Assembly: GCF_026719745.1 (NCBI RefSeq)
Contig: NZ_JAPPRQ010000052.1
Location: forward strand, 1-64,000
Direction: 5' to 3'
DNA: 64,000 bases
DNA from: Clostridium sp. ZS2-4
GTDB lineage: Bacteria > Bacillota > Clostridia > Clostridiales > Clostridiaceae
The translations under genes were made by a program, and so were the position numbers. Of the stretch, positions 55,285-63,845 are shown piece after piece. The notes below the pieces were generated by a model. The model made no database searches, was not told the DNA's origin, and worked only from the letters and a program-made list of their open reading frames with translations. Position 1 is the stretch's first letter; each line of letters opens with the position of its first letter.

Positions 55285-56460
55285 TTATCTTTCAATTATA
55301 AGGCTTGTTCCCATTCCGCCGCCTATACAAAGTGTTGCTAAACCTTTTTTAGCATCTCTCTTTTGCATTTCATATAATAAAGTTATAAGGATTCTAGCTC
55401 CAGAACATCCTATTGGGTGTCCAAGCGCTATAGCTCCACCATTTACATTTACTTTGTCCATATCAAAATTCAAGTCTTTTCCTACCGCTAAACTTTGAGC
55501 TGCAAAGGCTTCATTAGCTTCTATCAAATCTATATCTTCTATATTTAATCCTGATTTTTCAAGAGCAACTCTTGTAGCTCCTACTGGTCCATATCCCATT
55601 ATAGAAGGGTCTACACCTTTTGAACCATAAGAAAGAATTTTTGCCATAGGTTTAATACCTAGTTCTTGAGCTTTTTCCTCACTCATAATAACTAATGCAG
55701 CCGCTCCATCATTTATACCAGAAGCATTTCCTGCAGTAACTGTTCCATCCTTCTTAAAGGCTGGTCTTAATTTTGCTAAACTTTCTGAAGTTGTTCCAAA
55801 TTTAGGGAATTCATCAGTATCAAATACCACTTCTCCCTTTCTAGTTTTTATAACAACAGGAACTATTTCTTCCTTAAACTTGCCTTCTTTTATTGCTTTT
55901 TCAGCTAAATTTTGTGATCTTAATGAAAAAGCATCTTGTTCTTCTCTACTTATATTCCATTGTTCTGCTATATTTTCTGCTGTTATCCCCATATGATAGT
56001 TGTTAAATGCATCCCATAAACCATCTTTAATCATTGTATCAGTTATTTTTGCGTCTCCCATTCTTTGTCCCCATCTAGCACCATTCATTGTATAAGGAGT
56101 TGCAGACATATTTTCCATTCCACCAACAACTAGTATGTCAGCATCTCCAGCTTTTATCATTTGAGCTGCAAGAGATACCGCTCTCAATCCTGATCCACAT
56201 ACCTTATTTAAAGTAAATGCTGGTACTTCTACTGGAAGTCCTGCTTTTACCATAGCTTGTCTAGCTGGGTTTTGTCCTTGTGCTGCTTGTAGAACATGTC
56301 CCATTATAACCTCATCAACTTGATCTCCCTTAACTCCAGCTCTGTTTAAAGCTTCTTTTATAACTATAGCTCCTAATTCAGTTGCTGGAACATCTTTCAA
56401 AGCTCCACCATATTTACCTATAGGTGTTCTTACAGCACTTGCAATAATTACATTTTTCAT
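55285..56460 (-). CDS. thlA: Acetyl-CoA acetyltransferase (thiolase)
   Basis: A 391-residue biosynthetic thiolase that condenses two acetyl-CoA to acetoacetyl-CoA, the entry to the butyrate branch. Nucleophile Cys in [12 protein letters not shown] near 88, [13 protein letters not shown], the His in [16 protein letters not shown] near 348, and the second catalytic Cys in CIGGGMG near 378. AGGAGGGG precedes the ATG. Monocistronic, with a strong sigma-A promoter and a Rex-like site upstream, linking it to crt-bcd-etf at the left of the window. Confidence 0.96.
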   Translation of the reverse strand: MKNVIIASAVRTPIGKYGGALKDVPATELGAIVIKEALNRAGVKGDQVDEVIMGHVLQAAQGQNPARQAMVKAGLPVEVPAFTLNKVCGSGLRAVSLAAQMIKAGDADILVVGGMENMSATPYTMNGARWGQRMGDAKITDTMIKDGLWDAFNNYHMGITAENIAEQWNISREEQDAFSLRSQNLAEKAIKEGKFKEEIVPVVIKTRKGEVVFDTDEFPKFGTTSESLAKLRPAFKKDGTVTAGNASGINDGAAALVIMSEEKAQELGIKPMAKILSYGSKGVDPSIMGYGPVGATRVALEKSGLNIEDIDLIEANEAFAAQSLAVGKDLNFDMDKVNVNGGAIALGHPIGCSGARILITLLYEMQKRDAKKGLATLCIGGGMGTSLIIER

Positions 56461-56517
56461 AATAATCCCCTCCTGAATTTAATAACATTTAATTAGACTA
56501 TTTGCACCTTTATTTAC

Positions 56518-56546
56518 ATTATACGCTTTTTTTACCATTTTTTCAA
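56518..56546 (-). promoter_or_regulatory. thlA promoter
   Basis: Minus strand TTGAAA (56541-56546), 17 bases, TATAAT (56518-56523): a near-consensus sigma-A promoter about 57 bases before the start codon. Confidence 0.85.
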
Positions 56547-56553
56547 TAAATGT

Positions 56554-56571
56554 TTGTTTAAATTTTATCAA
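56554..56571 (-). promoter_or_regulatory. Candidate Rex site upstream of thlA
   Basis: TTGTTT-N6-TATCAA matches 10 of 12 half-site positions of the Rex core seen before crt. It lies eight bases upstream of the -35 box. AT-rich context makes chance matches possible. Confidence 0.4.
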
Positions 56572-56601
56572 TTTTCAGGAGATTTATACTTTTATATTTC
56601 A

Positions 56602-57717
56602 CTAACACAAATTTTCTAATATAATTTTAACTATTCTACTTGATGCGTTTCCATCCCCATAAGGATTTATCGCCTTACTCATTTTATAATATTCCTTTTG
56701 ATTATTTAATAAAATATTCGCTTCTTTCACTATATTATCTTTTTTAAACCCTACAACTTTTACTGTACCTGCCTCTTTAGCCTCTATTCTTTCTGTTACA
56801 TCTCTTAATACTAAAACAGGTTTGCCAAGGTGTGGTGCTTCCTCTTGTATCCCACCTGAATCAGTCATTACCATAAAACACTTTTTCATAAGATTATGAG
56901 TTTCTTTAGTATCTAGAGGAGATAACAAATGAACTCTTTCCATTCCTTGAAGATATTCATATGTAGTTTTTTTAACAATAGGATTAGGATGAACTAAGTA
57001 TACGATTTCCACATTTTTATTTTCGTTTACAATTTCCACCAATGATTTACATATATTTTCGATACCTTCTCCCCAATTTTCCCTTCTGTGTGCAGTAACC
57101 ATTATAACTTGTTTATTATAATCAATTTTATTCAATTCTTTATTTTCAAATACATAATCTTCTTCTACTGTATATTTCATGGCATCTATTACAGTGTTTC
57201 CTGTAACAAATATACTTTTTTCATTTACTCCCTCTTTTAATAAATTCTTCTTTGCTTTATCAGTTGGTGCAAAATGAAAATCCGTTAAAACCCCCGTAAG
57301 TTTTCTGTTCATTTCTTCTGGATAAGGAAAATATTTGTTATTGGTTCTCAAACCTGCTTCAACATGACCTATTTTAATCTTTTTATAAAAGGCCGCAAGA
57401 GCTGCTGCAAAAGTAGTTGTAGTATCTCCATGCACTAAAACCATATCTGGATTTTCCTTTTCAAAAACTTCTTCCAATCTATTAAGAACTCTTGTAGTAA
57501 TTCCATTTAAACTCTGTTTTTCTTTCATAATATCCAAATCATAATCAGGTACAATGTGAAAAAGTTCTAAAACCTGATCAAGCATTTCTCTGTGTTGTGC
57601 AGTAACACAAACTTTAGATTCTATTCCTTCTGCATTTTTCAATTCATTAACAAGCGGAGCCATCTTAATGGCTTCAGGTCTAGTTCCAAAAATGCTCATA
57701 ACCTTTATCTTATTCAT
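56602..57717 (-). CDS. wecB: UDP-N-acetylglucosamine 2-epimerase
   Basis: A 371-residue non-hydrolysing epimerase giving UDP-ManNAc for cell-wall polymers. Motifs are IFGTRPEAIKMAPL near 9-22, VLVHGDTTTTFAAALAAFY, HVEAGLRTNNKYFPYPEEMNR, VTAHRRENWGEGI, and MTDSGGIQEEAPHLGKPVLVLRD. It lies 20 bases after a tagO-like gene, consistent with a joint role in teichoic acid or a related linkage unit. The ribosome binding site (AAGGG) is rather far from the ATG. Confidence 0.93.
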   Translation of the reverse strand: MNKIKVMSIFGTRPEAIKMAPLVNELKNAEGIESKVCVTAQHREMLDQVLELFHIVPDYDLDIMKEKQSLNGITTRVLNRLEEVFEKENPDMVLVHGDTTTTFAAALAAFYKKIKIGHVEAGLRTNNKYFPYPEEMNRKLTGVLTDFHFAPTDKAKKNLLKEGVNEKSIFVTGNTVIDAMKYTVEEDYVFENKELNKIDYNKQVIMVTAHRRENWGEGIENICKSLVEIVNENKNVEIVYLVHPNPIVKKTTYEYLQGMERVHLLSPLDTKETHNLMKKCFMVMTDSGGIQEEAPHLGKPVLVLRDVTERIEAKEAGTVKVVGFKKDNIVKEANILLNNQKEYYKMSKAINPYGDGNASSRIVKIILENLC

Positions 57718-57737
57718 AATTTCAACTCATACCCTTT

Positions 57738-58766
57738 CTATTCTCTATGTTTAAAAAAGCCACATTTCCATGCCGTAAAAACTATTATTAATATAACAAT
57801 AGTCAATAAAAAATATGACCTTGTTGTGCTCATCTGCATAGCTATTATTGAAATTCCACCCAAAACAGCACTAGTAAGATACATAATTATAACTACTTGC
57901 TTTTGACTTAATCCCATATCCAACAATCTATGATGTAAATGCCCCCTATCCGCCTGCATAATAGGTTTGCCATTAATTTTTCTTCTTATCATAGCAAAAA
58001 GTGTATCATATATAGGAAGTCCAAAAGCCAAAATAGGAACAGCTATTGCAAAAGCTGTTGCTGACTTTATTGTACCTTTTAAAGATATAGCAGAAAGTAA
58101 AAAGCCTAATAACTGCGCTCCCGTATCTCCCATAAAAATAGAAGCTGGATTAAAATTATATGGAAGAAATCCAAAAATAGCTCCACTTACTATAGCTGTT
58201 AACAAAGCTGCTTCTCTTCTACCATTTAATACAGCTATAATAAAAATTGTGGCCGAACAAATAAATGCCACTCCTGCTGCAAGTCCATCTACTCCATCTA
58301 TTAAATTAATAGCATTTGTTATACCCACAACCCAAAATATCGTTATTGGTATAGATAACCAACCTAATTTTAAAAATAAGCTATTTGATGGGAAGGGATT
58401 TGTAACAACTGCTATCTCAACTCCAAATAAAATAAGAACTACAGCAGCAAGTACCTGAAATAAAAGTTTTTGCCATGGCCTAATATCTTTTAAATCATCA
58501 ATCAATCCACCAATCACAATAATTGTAGCACCTATCAGTATTCCTATTTCAGATTTAGCCAAACTTCCTTCCTTCAAAAGCATTGTGATTACAAAAGAAA
58601 TATATATTGCCATACCTCCAAGAAGAGGAATAGGTTTTTTATGTATTTTTCTTTTATCTTTCGGTATATCAACAGCATTAATGCGAATTGCAAAATTCTT
58701 AATAAAAGGCGTTAATATAAATGATATTACCGTGGAAATTATCGTCAAAATCTTTATACTATCCAT
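57738..58766 (-). CDS. tagO: Undecaprenyl-phosphate GlcNAc-1-phosphate transferase (TagO/WecA type)
   Basis: A 342-residue polytopic membrane enzyme (about ten helices) of the MraY/WecA superfamily. Catalytic acidic motif VIGGLIDDLKDI near 84-95, the NAINLIDGVDGLAAG motif near 150-164, FMGDTGAQLLGF, and the cytoplasmic His motif QADRGHLHHRLLDMGLS. It attaches GlcNAc-1-phosphate to undecaprenyl phosphate, starting wall teichoic acid-type polymers. Followed by wecB. The ribosome binding site AAGGAAGG is 13 bases from the ATG. Confidence 0.92.
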   Translation of the reverse strand: MDSIKILTIISTVISFILTPFIKNFAIRINAVDIPKDKRKIHKKPIPLLGGMAIYISFVITMLLKEGSLAKSEIGILIGATIIVIGGLIDDLKDIRPWQKLLFQVLAAVVLILFGVEIAVVTNPFPSNSLFLKLGWLSIPITIFWVVGITNAINLIDGVDGLAAGVAFICSATIFIIAVLNGRREAALLTAIVSGAIFGFLPYNFNPASIFMGDTGAQLLGFLLSAISLKGTIKSATAFAIAVPILAFGLPIYDTLFAMIRRKINGKPIMQADRGHLHHRLLDMGLSQKQVVIIMYLTSAVLGGISIIAMQMSTTRSYFLLTIVILIIVFTAWKCGFFKHRE

Positions 58767-58796
58767 AATTAAATTCTAACCTTCCTTTTGTTAACT

Positions 58797-59285
58797 TTAG
58801 TAAGAACCTTCTCCTATTAATGAATCATCTTTATCTATCCATTCCTGCACATCCGTAATTCTAAATTCTTTATCTGTATCTCTTACAATAACTCTACATA
58901 TTCCAGCATTTATTATAAATCTTTTACAAAGTAGACATGGTGCAGCTTTTTCTACCAATTCTCCTGTATTCATTTCTTTACCAACAAGGTATATAGTTGA
59001 TCCAATCATATCTTGACGTCTGGAAGATATGATTGCATTTTGTTCAGCATGAACTGACCTACACAACTCATATCTTGTACCTCTTTCAACTTTTAATTCT
59101 TCTCTTCTACAATATCCTAAATCCGAACAATTTTTTCTCCCTCTTGGAGCCCCTGAATAACCTGAAGCTATTATCTCATCATGCTTAACGATGATAGCTC
59201 CAAAATTTCTTCTAAGACAAGTTCCTCTTTCAAGTATTGTTTCACAAATATCTAAATAATAATTATGTTTATCTATTCTCTCCAT
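58797..59285 (-). CDS. comEB: dCMP deaminase-like protein ComEB
   Basis: A 162-residue cytidine/deoxycytidylate deaminase. Zinc site HAEQNAI (His, Glu) and PCLLCKRFI (two Cys), with GYSGAPRG and CRREELKVERGTRYELC nearby. It converts dCMP to dUMP; in Bacillus the gene lies in comE but is dispensable for competence. The frame is open to 59330, but GAGGGATTTAAG before ATG 59285 sets the start. Upstream of tagO on the same strand. Confidence 0.92.
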   Translation of the reverse strand: MERIDKHNYYLDICETILERGTCLRRNFGAIIVKHDEIIASGYSGAPRGRKNCSDLGYCRREELKVERGTRYELCRSVHAEQNAIISSRRQDMIGSTIYLVGKEMNTGELVEKAAPCLLCKRFIINAGICRVIVRDTDKEFRITDVQEWIDKDDSLIGEGSY

Positions 59286-59420
59286 CTTAAATCCCTCGTT
59301 TTTTTGTAATATATGTATGTATTTAAGCAATCATTTATATTTTATACTATAAACGCTATAATTGAAAGTGTTATAATATGTGTTAATAAAAAATAGAATA
59401 AAATTGCAACACACTTTTAT
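59286..59420. other. Gap upstream of comEB
   Basis: AT-rich; must contain the comEB-tagO-wecB promoter. Nothing else recognised. The rest of the 414-base gap up to upp is filled by the inverted-repeat block. Confidence 0.4.
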
Positions 59421-59677
59421 TCTAGTAACCAGTAGCCAGTAAATGTTGATTTTCTTCCTTATGTCAGAAAATCTTTAAACTTAAAAGAACTTTTCACTCT
59501 TTGCGTAATCCGAAGGGCGTTGAGATTAGATAAACCTTTCTTTAATTAAAGAAATAGTAAAAAAGCTAGTGAAAAATCAAATTTTTCACTAGCTTTTGTT
59601 TTTTTAATTTAATTGAAATATTTTCTGACCTAAGGAAGAAAATATTCCTTCACTGGTTACTGGTCTCTGGTTACTAA
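59421..59677. repeat. Long inverted-repeat block with AGTARCC heptads
   Basis: Outer arms are heptads: left AGTAACC-AGTAGCC (59424-59437), right (other strand) AGTAACC-AGAGACC-AGTAACC. Inner arms are 24 bases matching at 23 positions (59449-59472 and 59620-59643, beginning ATTTTCTTCCTTA). The centre holds a less AT-rich stretch (TTGCGTAATCCGAAGGGCGTTGAG, in parts) and the upp terminator hairpin. No coding capacity. Confidence 0.85.
59561..59605 (-). terminator. Terminator downstream of upp
   Basis: A 17-bp perfect hairpin (AAAAGCTAGTGAAAAAT and complement, 3-base loop) with T-runs on both strands, inside the inverted-repeat block. Confidence 0.85.
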
Positions 59678-59699
59678 AGAATGTTGCTTTGCAGCATTC

Positions 59700-60329
59700 C
59701 TATTTTGTTCCAAAAAGTCTGTCTCCAGCATCTCCAAGACCTGGTACTATATATCCAAGTTCATTTAATTTTTCATCAATAGCCGCAACATAGATATCAA
59801 CATCTGGGTGTGCATCCATAACTGCTTTTATTCCTTCTGGTGAAGAAATAAGACACATTAATCTTATATTTTGAGCACCTCTCTTTTTAAGTGCTTCTAT
59901 AGCATCTATAGCAGAACCTCCTGTTGCAAGCATTGGATCTGTAACTATAATTTCTCTTTCTTGTATATCTTGAGGTAATTTACAGAAGTACTCAACTGGT
60001 TTTAAAGTTTCTTCATCTCTGTACATACCTATATGCCCAACTTTAGCAGCTGGTATAAGTCTAAGCATTCCATCTACCATACCAAGGCCAGCTCTTAAAA
60101 TAGGAACTATAGCAACTTTCTTTCCTGCAAGCATTTTACATTTTGTTTTGCATATAGGTGTTTCTATTTCAACTTCTTCTAATGTTAAATCACGAGTAAC
60201 TTCATAAGCCATAAGCATAGCAACTTCTTCTACAAGTTCCCTAAAATCCTTTGAACCAGTTTCCTTATTTCTTATAAAAGCTAATTTATGTAAAATTAGC
60301 GGATGTGCTATTTGTGTTACTTTACTCAT
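59700..60329 (-). CDS. upp: Uracil phosphoribosyltransferase
   Basis: A 209-residue salvage enzyme making UMP from uracil and PRPP. PRPP motif [20 protein letters not shown] near 128-147, [10 protein letters not shown] near 79-88, and the uracil-binding tail [24 protein letters not shown] precedes the ATG. Downstream of rpiB in the conserved ywlE-rpiB-upp order (glyA, often between them, is missing here). A small hairpin (59679-59699) touches its stop codon. Confidence 0.97.
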   Translation of the reverse strand: MSKVTQIAHPLILHKLAFIRNKETGSKDFRELVEEVAMLMAYEVTRDLTLEEVEIETPICKTKCKMLAGKKVAIVPILRAGLGMVDGMLRLIPAAKVGHIGMYRDEETLKPVEYFCKLPQDIQEREIIVTDPMLATGGSAIDAIEALKKRGAQNIRLMCLISSPEGIKAVMDAHPDVDIYVAAIDEKLNELGYIVPGLGDAGDRLFGTK

Positions 60330-60353
60330 TTTAAATTCCTCCTATACTGATTA

Positions 60354-60803
60354 TTATTTTGAATATTTTTTTTCAATATCTTCAATTTTATTAATTCTAT
60401 TTTCATGTCTTCCACCTTCAAATTCTGAATTTAGGAATGCATCAACAATATCAAGTGCAAGACCTTCTCCAACAATTCTCTGTCCCATAGTAAGTATATT
60501 GGCATTATTATGCTGTCTTGTAGCATGTGCACTAAATGTATCATGGCATAATGCGGCTCTTATTCCTGGAACCTTATTTGCAGCTATACCTATTCCAATT
60601 CCAGTACCACATATTAATATTCCAAAATTAAAGTTTTTAGCTGCAACTTCCTCAGCAACTTGTAAACTATAATCTGGATAATCACATGATTCTTCATTAA
60701 ATGTTCCAAAATCCTTAACTTCTATGCCTTTCTTCTCTAAATGCTTTATAACTGCATTTTTAAGTTGAAATCCACCATGATCAGATCCTATTGCTATTTT
60801 CAT
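60354..60803 (-). CDS. rpiB: Ribose-5-phosphate isomerase B
   Basis: A 149-residue RpiB/LacAB enzyme: MKIAIGSDHGGFQLKNAVIKHL, the active-site Cys in GILICGTGIGIGIAANKVPGIRAALCHD, and ATRQHNNANILTMGQRIVG. It interconverts ribose-5-P and ribulose-5-P. An upstream ATG at 60866 is in frame, but AGGAGG before ATG 60803 and the family N-terminus fix the start. Follows ywlE. Confidence 0.96.
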   Translation of the reverse strand: MKIAIGSDHGGFQLKNAVIKHLEKKGIEVKDFGTFNEESCDYPDYSLQVAEEVAAKNFNFGILICGTGIGIGIAANKVPGIRAALCHDTFSAHATRQHNNANILTMGQRIVGEGLALDIVDAFLNSEFEGGRHENRINKIEDIEKKYSK

Positions 60804-60855
60804 GTAAATTCCTCCTATTTTGTATTTATTGCAAAAAAAGAAGATACTAGCATCA

Positions 60856-61305
60856 TCAAATACCATTATCTTCCTTTATTTTGTTTAGTAATAAACCTAT
60901 ACTCTTTTTAAGTATATCAAAAGTCTTTTGATATACTTCCATATCGCCCCCAAAAGGGTCAATTATATCTTCTTTAAGATCAACATATTCATTCAAAGTA
61001 AATAATTTATTTTTATATTGAGGAAATCTATCAACTAAAGCATCTCTAATATATCCAGTCATAGTCAATATTAAATCACTTTCAGATAGCATTTCTTCTT
61101 GTAATTGCACTGCATTTCTATCACTTAAATCCTTTGAAAAATTATCTTTTATTAAGGCAACAGTATTTTTAGATGCTTTAGTACCTGAAATAGCTGCAAT
61201 ACCTGCTGAAATAGCTTTAACATCATAATCTGACATTTGATTAAATATTGCTTCAGCCATACAACTTCTGCATGTATTTCCTGTACATATAAATAAAATC
61301 TTCAT
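60856..61305 (-). CDS. ywlE: Low-molecular-weight protein phosphatase, YwlE (arginine phosphatase) type
   Basis: A 149-residue LMW phosphatase. The P-loop is CTGNTCRSCMAE at residues 7-18, with nucleophile Cys7; the general-acid Asp is in IIDPFGG near 115. Thr at P-loop position 11 is the residue known to favour phospho-arginine over phospho-tyrosine in Bacillus YwlE. A Cys stands where most relatives have Pro (CRSP). No mcsB kinase gene is nearby. GGAGGG precedes the ATG. Confidence 0.9.
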   Translation of the reverse strand: MKILFICTGNTCRSCMAEAIFNQMSDYDVKAISAGIAAISGTKASKNTVALIKDNFSKDLSDRNAVQLQEEMLSESDLILTMTGYIRDALVDRFPQYKNKLFTLNEYVDLKEDIIDPFGGDMEVYQKTFDILKKSIGLLLNKIKEDNGI

Positions 61306-61363
61306 ACTGTCCCTCCTGTCATCGTTAAAATTATTTTAAACTATATTATTCTCTAAATTTAGC

Positions 61364-62413
61364 TTAAACTTTTATTATGTCAAATCCAGCAGCCTTTTTT
61401 AATCTATTCATAATTGCAATTCCCATTTCTTTTTCTTCAAAGGCTTCAGATACTATTATATCCACATTTTCATCATCAAATTCTCTTAAAACTTTAAATA
61501 AGTTCTTTCCTATTCTATCTAACTGTTCTCTACTTCCTAATGATTTGATTATTGCATTAGAATAGTGCTTTGCAGTTTCATCTGTTGCCATTATTCCAAC
61601 CTTCATACCTGCATCTATATAATTTTGCACTATTTCTTGTATTTTTGCAACACTTTTTTTCAAATCTCCAGCTATAATTTTTACCGGCGCCTTTGGAGCG
61701 TAATGTCTATACTTCATTCCAGGTGCTTTTGGCTTGAAATCCTTTTCTGGTTTTTTCATTATAGCAGGATCAATATATATTCTGTTATCAATCTCACTTA
61801 ACATTTCAAGAGTAATTCCACCCGGTCTCAAAACACATGGCGGTTCCACTGTGCAATCAACAATTGTAGACTCAAGACCTACATTACACTTTTCTCCACC
61901 AATTATATAATCAATTTTCCCATTCAAATCCTGAATACATCCTTCTATATCTGTTGGACTAGGTCTTCCTGATATATTAGCAGAAGGTGCAGCTATTGGT
62001 ACTCCCGCTTCTTTTATAAGCTCTCTTGCTATCTTGTTTGAAGGCATTCTTATTCCGACACTCTGAAGTCCAGCACTTGTTACATCAGGAATTTTTTTTG
62101 ATTTCTTCATTATTAAAGTTAATGGTCCTGGCCAAAATTTTTCTATCATTTTTTTTGCTATTGAAGGAATTTCTTCAACAAATTCTTCAATATTAAAATC
62201 TCCTACATGAATAATAAGGGGATTATCTTGCGGTCTTCCTTTAGCTATAAATATCTTTTTTACAGCTTCATTATCTAAAGCATTTGCTCCAAGTCCATAA
62301 ACTGTTTCGGTTGGAAATGCCACGAGTCCACCTTGACGAATGACTTCCCCTGCTTTTTCCAACACTTCTATATTAGGATTTTCTTTGTCTAATAACTCAA
62401 CTTTTGTTTTCAT
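61364..62413 (-). CDS. ywlC: L-threonylcarbamoyladenylate synthase (Sua5/YwlC)
   Basis: A 349-residue TsaC2/Sua5 enzyme, a two-domain form: the YrdC catalytic domain (about 1-205; GGLVAFPTETVYGLGANALD, GRPQDNPLIIHV, PGPLTLIMKKS, APSANISGRPSPT) and a C-terminal Sua5 domain (APGMKYRHYAPKAPVKII onward). It makes threonylcarbamoyl-AMP, the substrate of TsaD. Ribosome binding site weak. Upstream of ywlE, as in Bacillus. Confidence 0.95.
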   Translation of the reverse strand: MKTKVELLDKENPNIEVLEKAGEVIRQGGLVAFPTETVYGLGANALDNEAVKKIFIAKGRPQDNPLIIHVGDFNIEEFVEEIPSIAKKMIEKFWPGPLTLIMKKSKKIPDVTSAGLQSVGIRMPSNKIARELIKEAGVPIAAPSANISGRPSPTDIEGCIQDLNGKIDYIIGGEKCNVGLESTIVDCTVEPPCVLRPGGITLEMLSEIDNRIYIDPAIMKKPEKDFKPKAPGMKYRHYAPKAPVKIIAGDLKKSVAKIQEIVQNYIDAGMKVGIMATDETAKHYSNAIIKSLGSREQLDRIGKNLFKVLREFDDENVDIIVSEAFEEKEMGIAIMNRLKKAAGFDIIKV

Positions 62414-62461
62414 TCACATTCACTTCTTTGCTAATAGAATTAATCATTACTTTGTATTTTA

Positions 62462-63190
62462 TTATAATATATTAGTAATTACAAGTCCCAATATTATTCC
62501 GAAAAAAATACTAAAGGTTATATCCCTCCCACTTCTAAGCTTTAATGCCTCCGGAAGCATTTCACCAAATATTACATAAAGCATTATTCCAGAAGCAACA
62601 CTTAAACAACCTCCTAAAAATGCAGGAGATATATTACCTAAACAAACTCCAAGCCACCCCCCTATAACAGTAGGTAATGCTGTAATAAATGCATATCTGA
62701 TTATTTTTGAAATTTTAACCTTAGCCGCCATTAAAGGAGCTGCTATAGCAATTCCTTCTGGAATATCATGGATTACTATAAGTAAACTCATCTTGATTCC
62801 TAGATCTCCTCTAGCTAAAAAACCTACCCCCATTATAATACCTTCGGGAAAATTATGAATCATAAGACCTGCTGCTGCCATAAAGGCTATCTTGTTATGA
62901 CTTGTCTTAAATGTTGCTCTGCCAGAACTCACTATATCTATTAAAGCAATACTCAAAACCCCAGCAAAGGATAAAAGAATAGAACTCAAATAATTAATGT
63001 TTATAATAGCCTCCGGTATCAAATCCAACATAACAATGGATAGCATAAGCCCTGCTGCAAAAGCATTTATATTACCTATTATCTTATTTGTTGGTTTTTT
63101 TATAATTATCCCTATAGATGCTCCAAGCATAGTCCCCGCCAAAGAAAATATACTTGCTATTGTTACTATAACTGTAAATTTATTAAACAA
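62462..63190 (-). CDS. ZIP family divalent metal transporter
   Basis: A 242-residue membrane protein with eight predicted helices. The two metal-site helices are HNFPEGIIMGVGF near 118-130 and HDIPEGIAIAAPL near 145-157, typical of ZupT/ZIP proteins. Probably imports zinc (or iron/manganese). The start is a TTG at 63190 with GGGGGG seven bases upstream. No metalloregulator is adjacent. Confidence 0.9.
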   Translation of the reverse strand: MFNKFTVIVTIASIFSLAGTMLGASIGIIIKKPTNKIIGNINAFAAGLMLSIVMLDLIPEAIININYLSSILLSFAGVLSIALIDIVSSGRATFKTSHNKIAFMAAAGLMIHNFPEGIIMGVGFLARGDLGIKMSLLIVIHDIPEGIAIAAPLMAAKVKISKIIRYAFITALPTVIGGWLGVCLGNISPAFLGGCLSVASGIMLYVIFGEMLPEALKLRSGRDITFSIFFGIILGLVITNIL

Positions 63191-63244
63191 ATAAATACCC
63201 CCCGTTTCTATTTTATAATATTTTAGTAAACGGGAGTTTATTCT

Positions 63245-63817
63245 CTACTTTCTATATTCTTTTATTTTCTCTATTGCTTCATCTGTAAAATAAGCCTTAA
63301 CACAATACCTATATATCAGATTTAAAAGTTCATACTTATAATATCCACCTTTATTTATTATTATATAATAATATTTTTTTTGTAGATTTTCTACTTTAGA
63401 ATTAATCTTATACCCATTTTTCAAAGTGTACTTTTCCATAAATTTCAAATCTATCATGTTAATATTTTTATTTCTCATTCCTGACTTCAAAATCAGTACT
63501 ATTTTCATATCTTTTTTATCATTTATAGTATGAACAAACATAACATTATTACATATAATACTATATTTACCACACCAAAGACCGTTTTGAATCTTCAACT
63601 TACCGCTATATTCAAATTTTAATGTTTGTGTGTGAATGTGTACTAAAATAGAAATAACTATCAAAAACTCAATAACCACTAAATAAGTTATAATAAAAAA
63701 AGAAGCTTTTCTGGTTATAACTACCGAAATTGGAAGTAATAAAAAAATAAAGCTCATAGATAGCCAAAACCTTTTAAAAGACTTCTTTTGCTTTCTAATA
63801 GCTTTATTTATATTCAT
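63245..63817 (-). CDS. Hypothetical membrane protein
   Basis: A 190-residue basic protein with two membrane helices at the N-terminus (FWLSMSFIFLLLPISVVIT, FFIITYLVVIEFLIVISILVHI) and a cytoplasmic, Lys/Tyr-rich domain (about 65-190). Not recognised. AGAGGTG precedes the ATG at 63817. Lies between prfA and the ZIP gene, all on the minus strand, so it may be in the prfA transcript. Confidence 0.7.
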   Translation of the reverse strand: MNINKAIRKQKKSFKRFWLSMSFIFLLLPISVVITRKASFFIITYLVVIEFLIVISILVHIHTQTLKFEYSGKLKIQNGLWCGKYSIICNNVMFVHTINDKKDMKIVLILKSGMRNKNINMIDLKFMEKYTLKNGYKINSKVENLQKKYYYIIINKGGYYKYELLNLIYRYCVKAYFTDEAIEKIKEYRK

Positions 63818-63845
63818 GATTCACCTCTATAAAAATTAATCAAAT

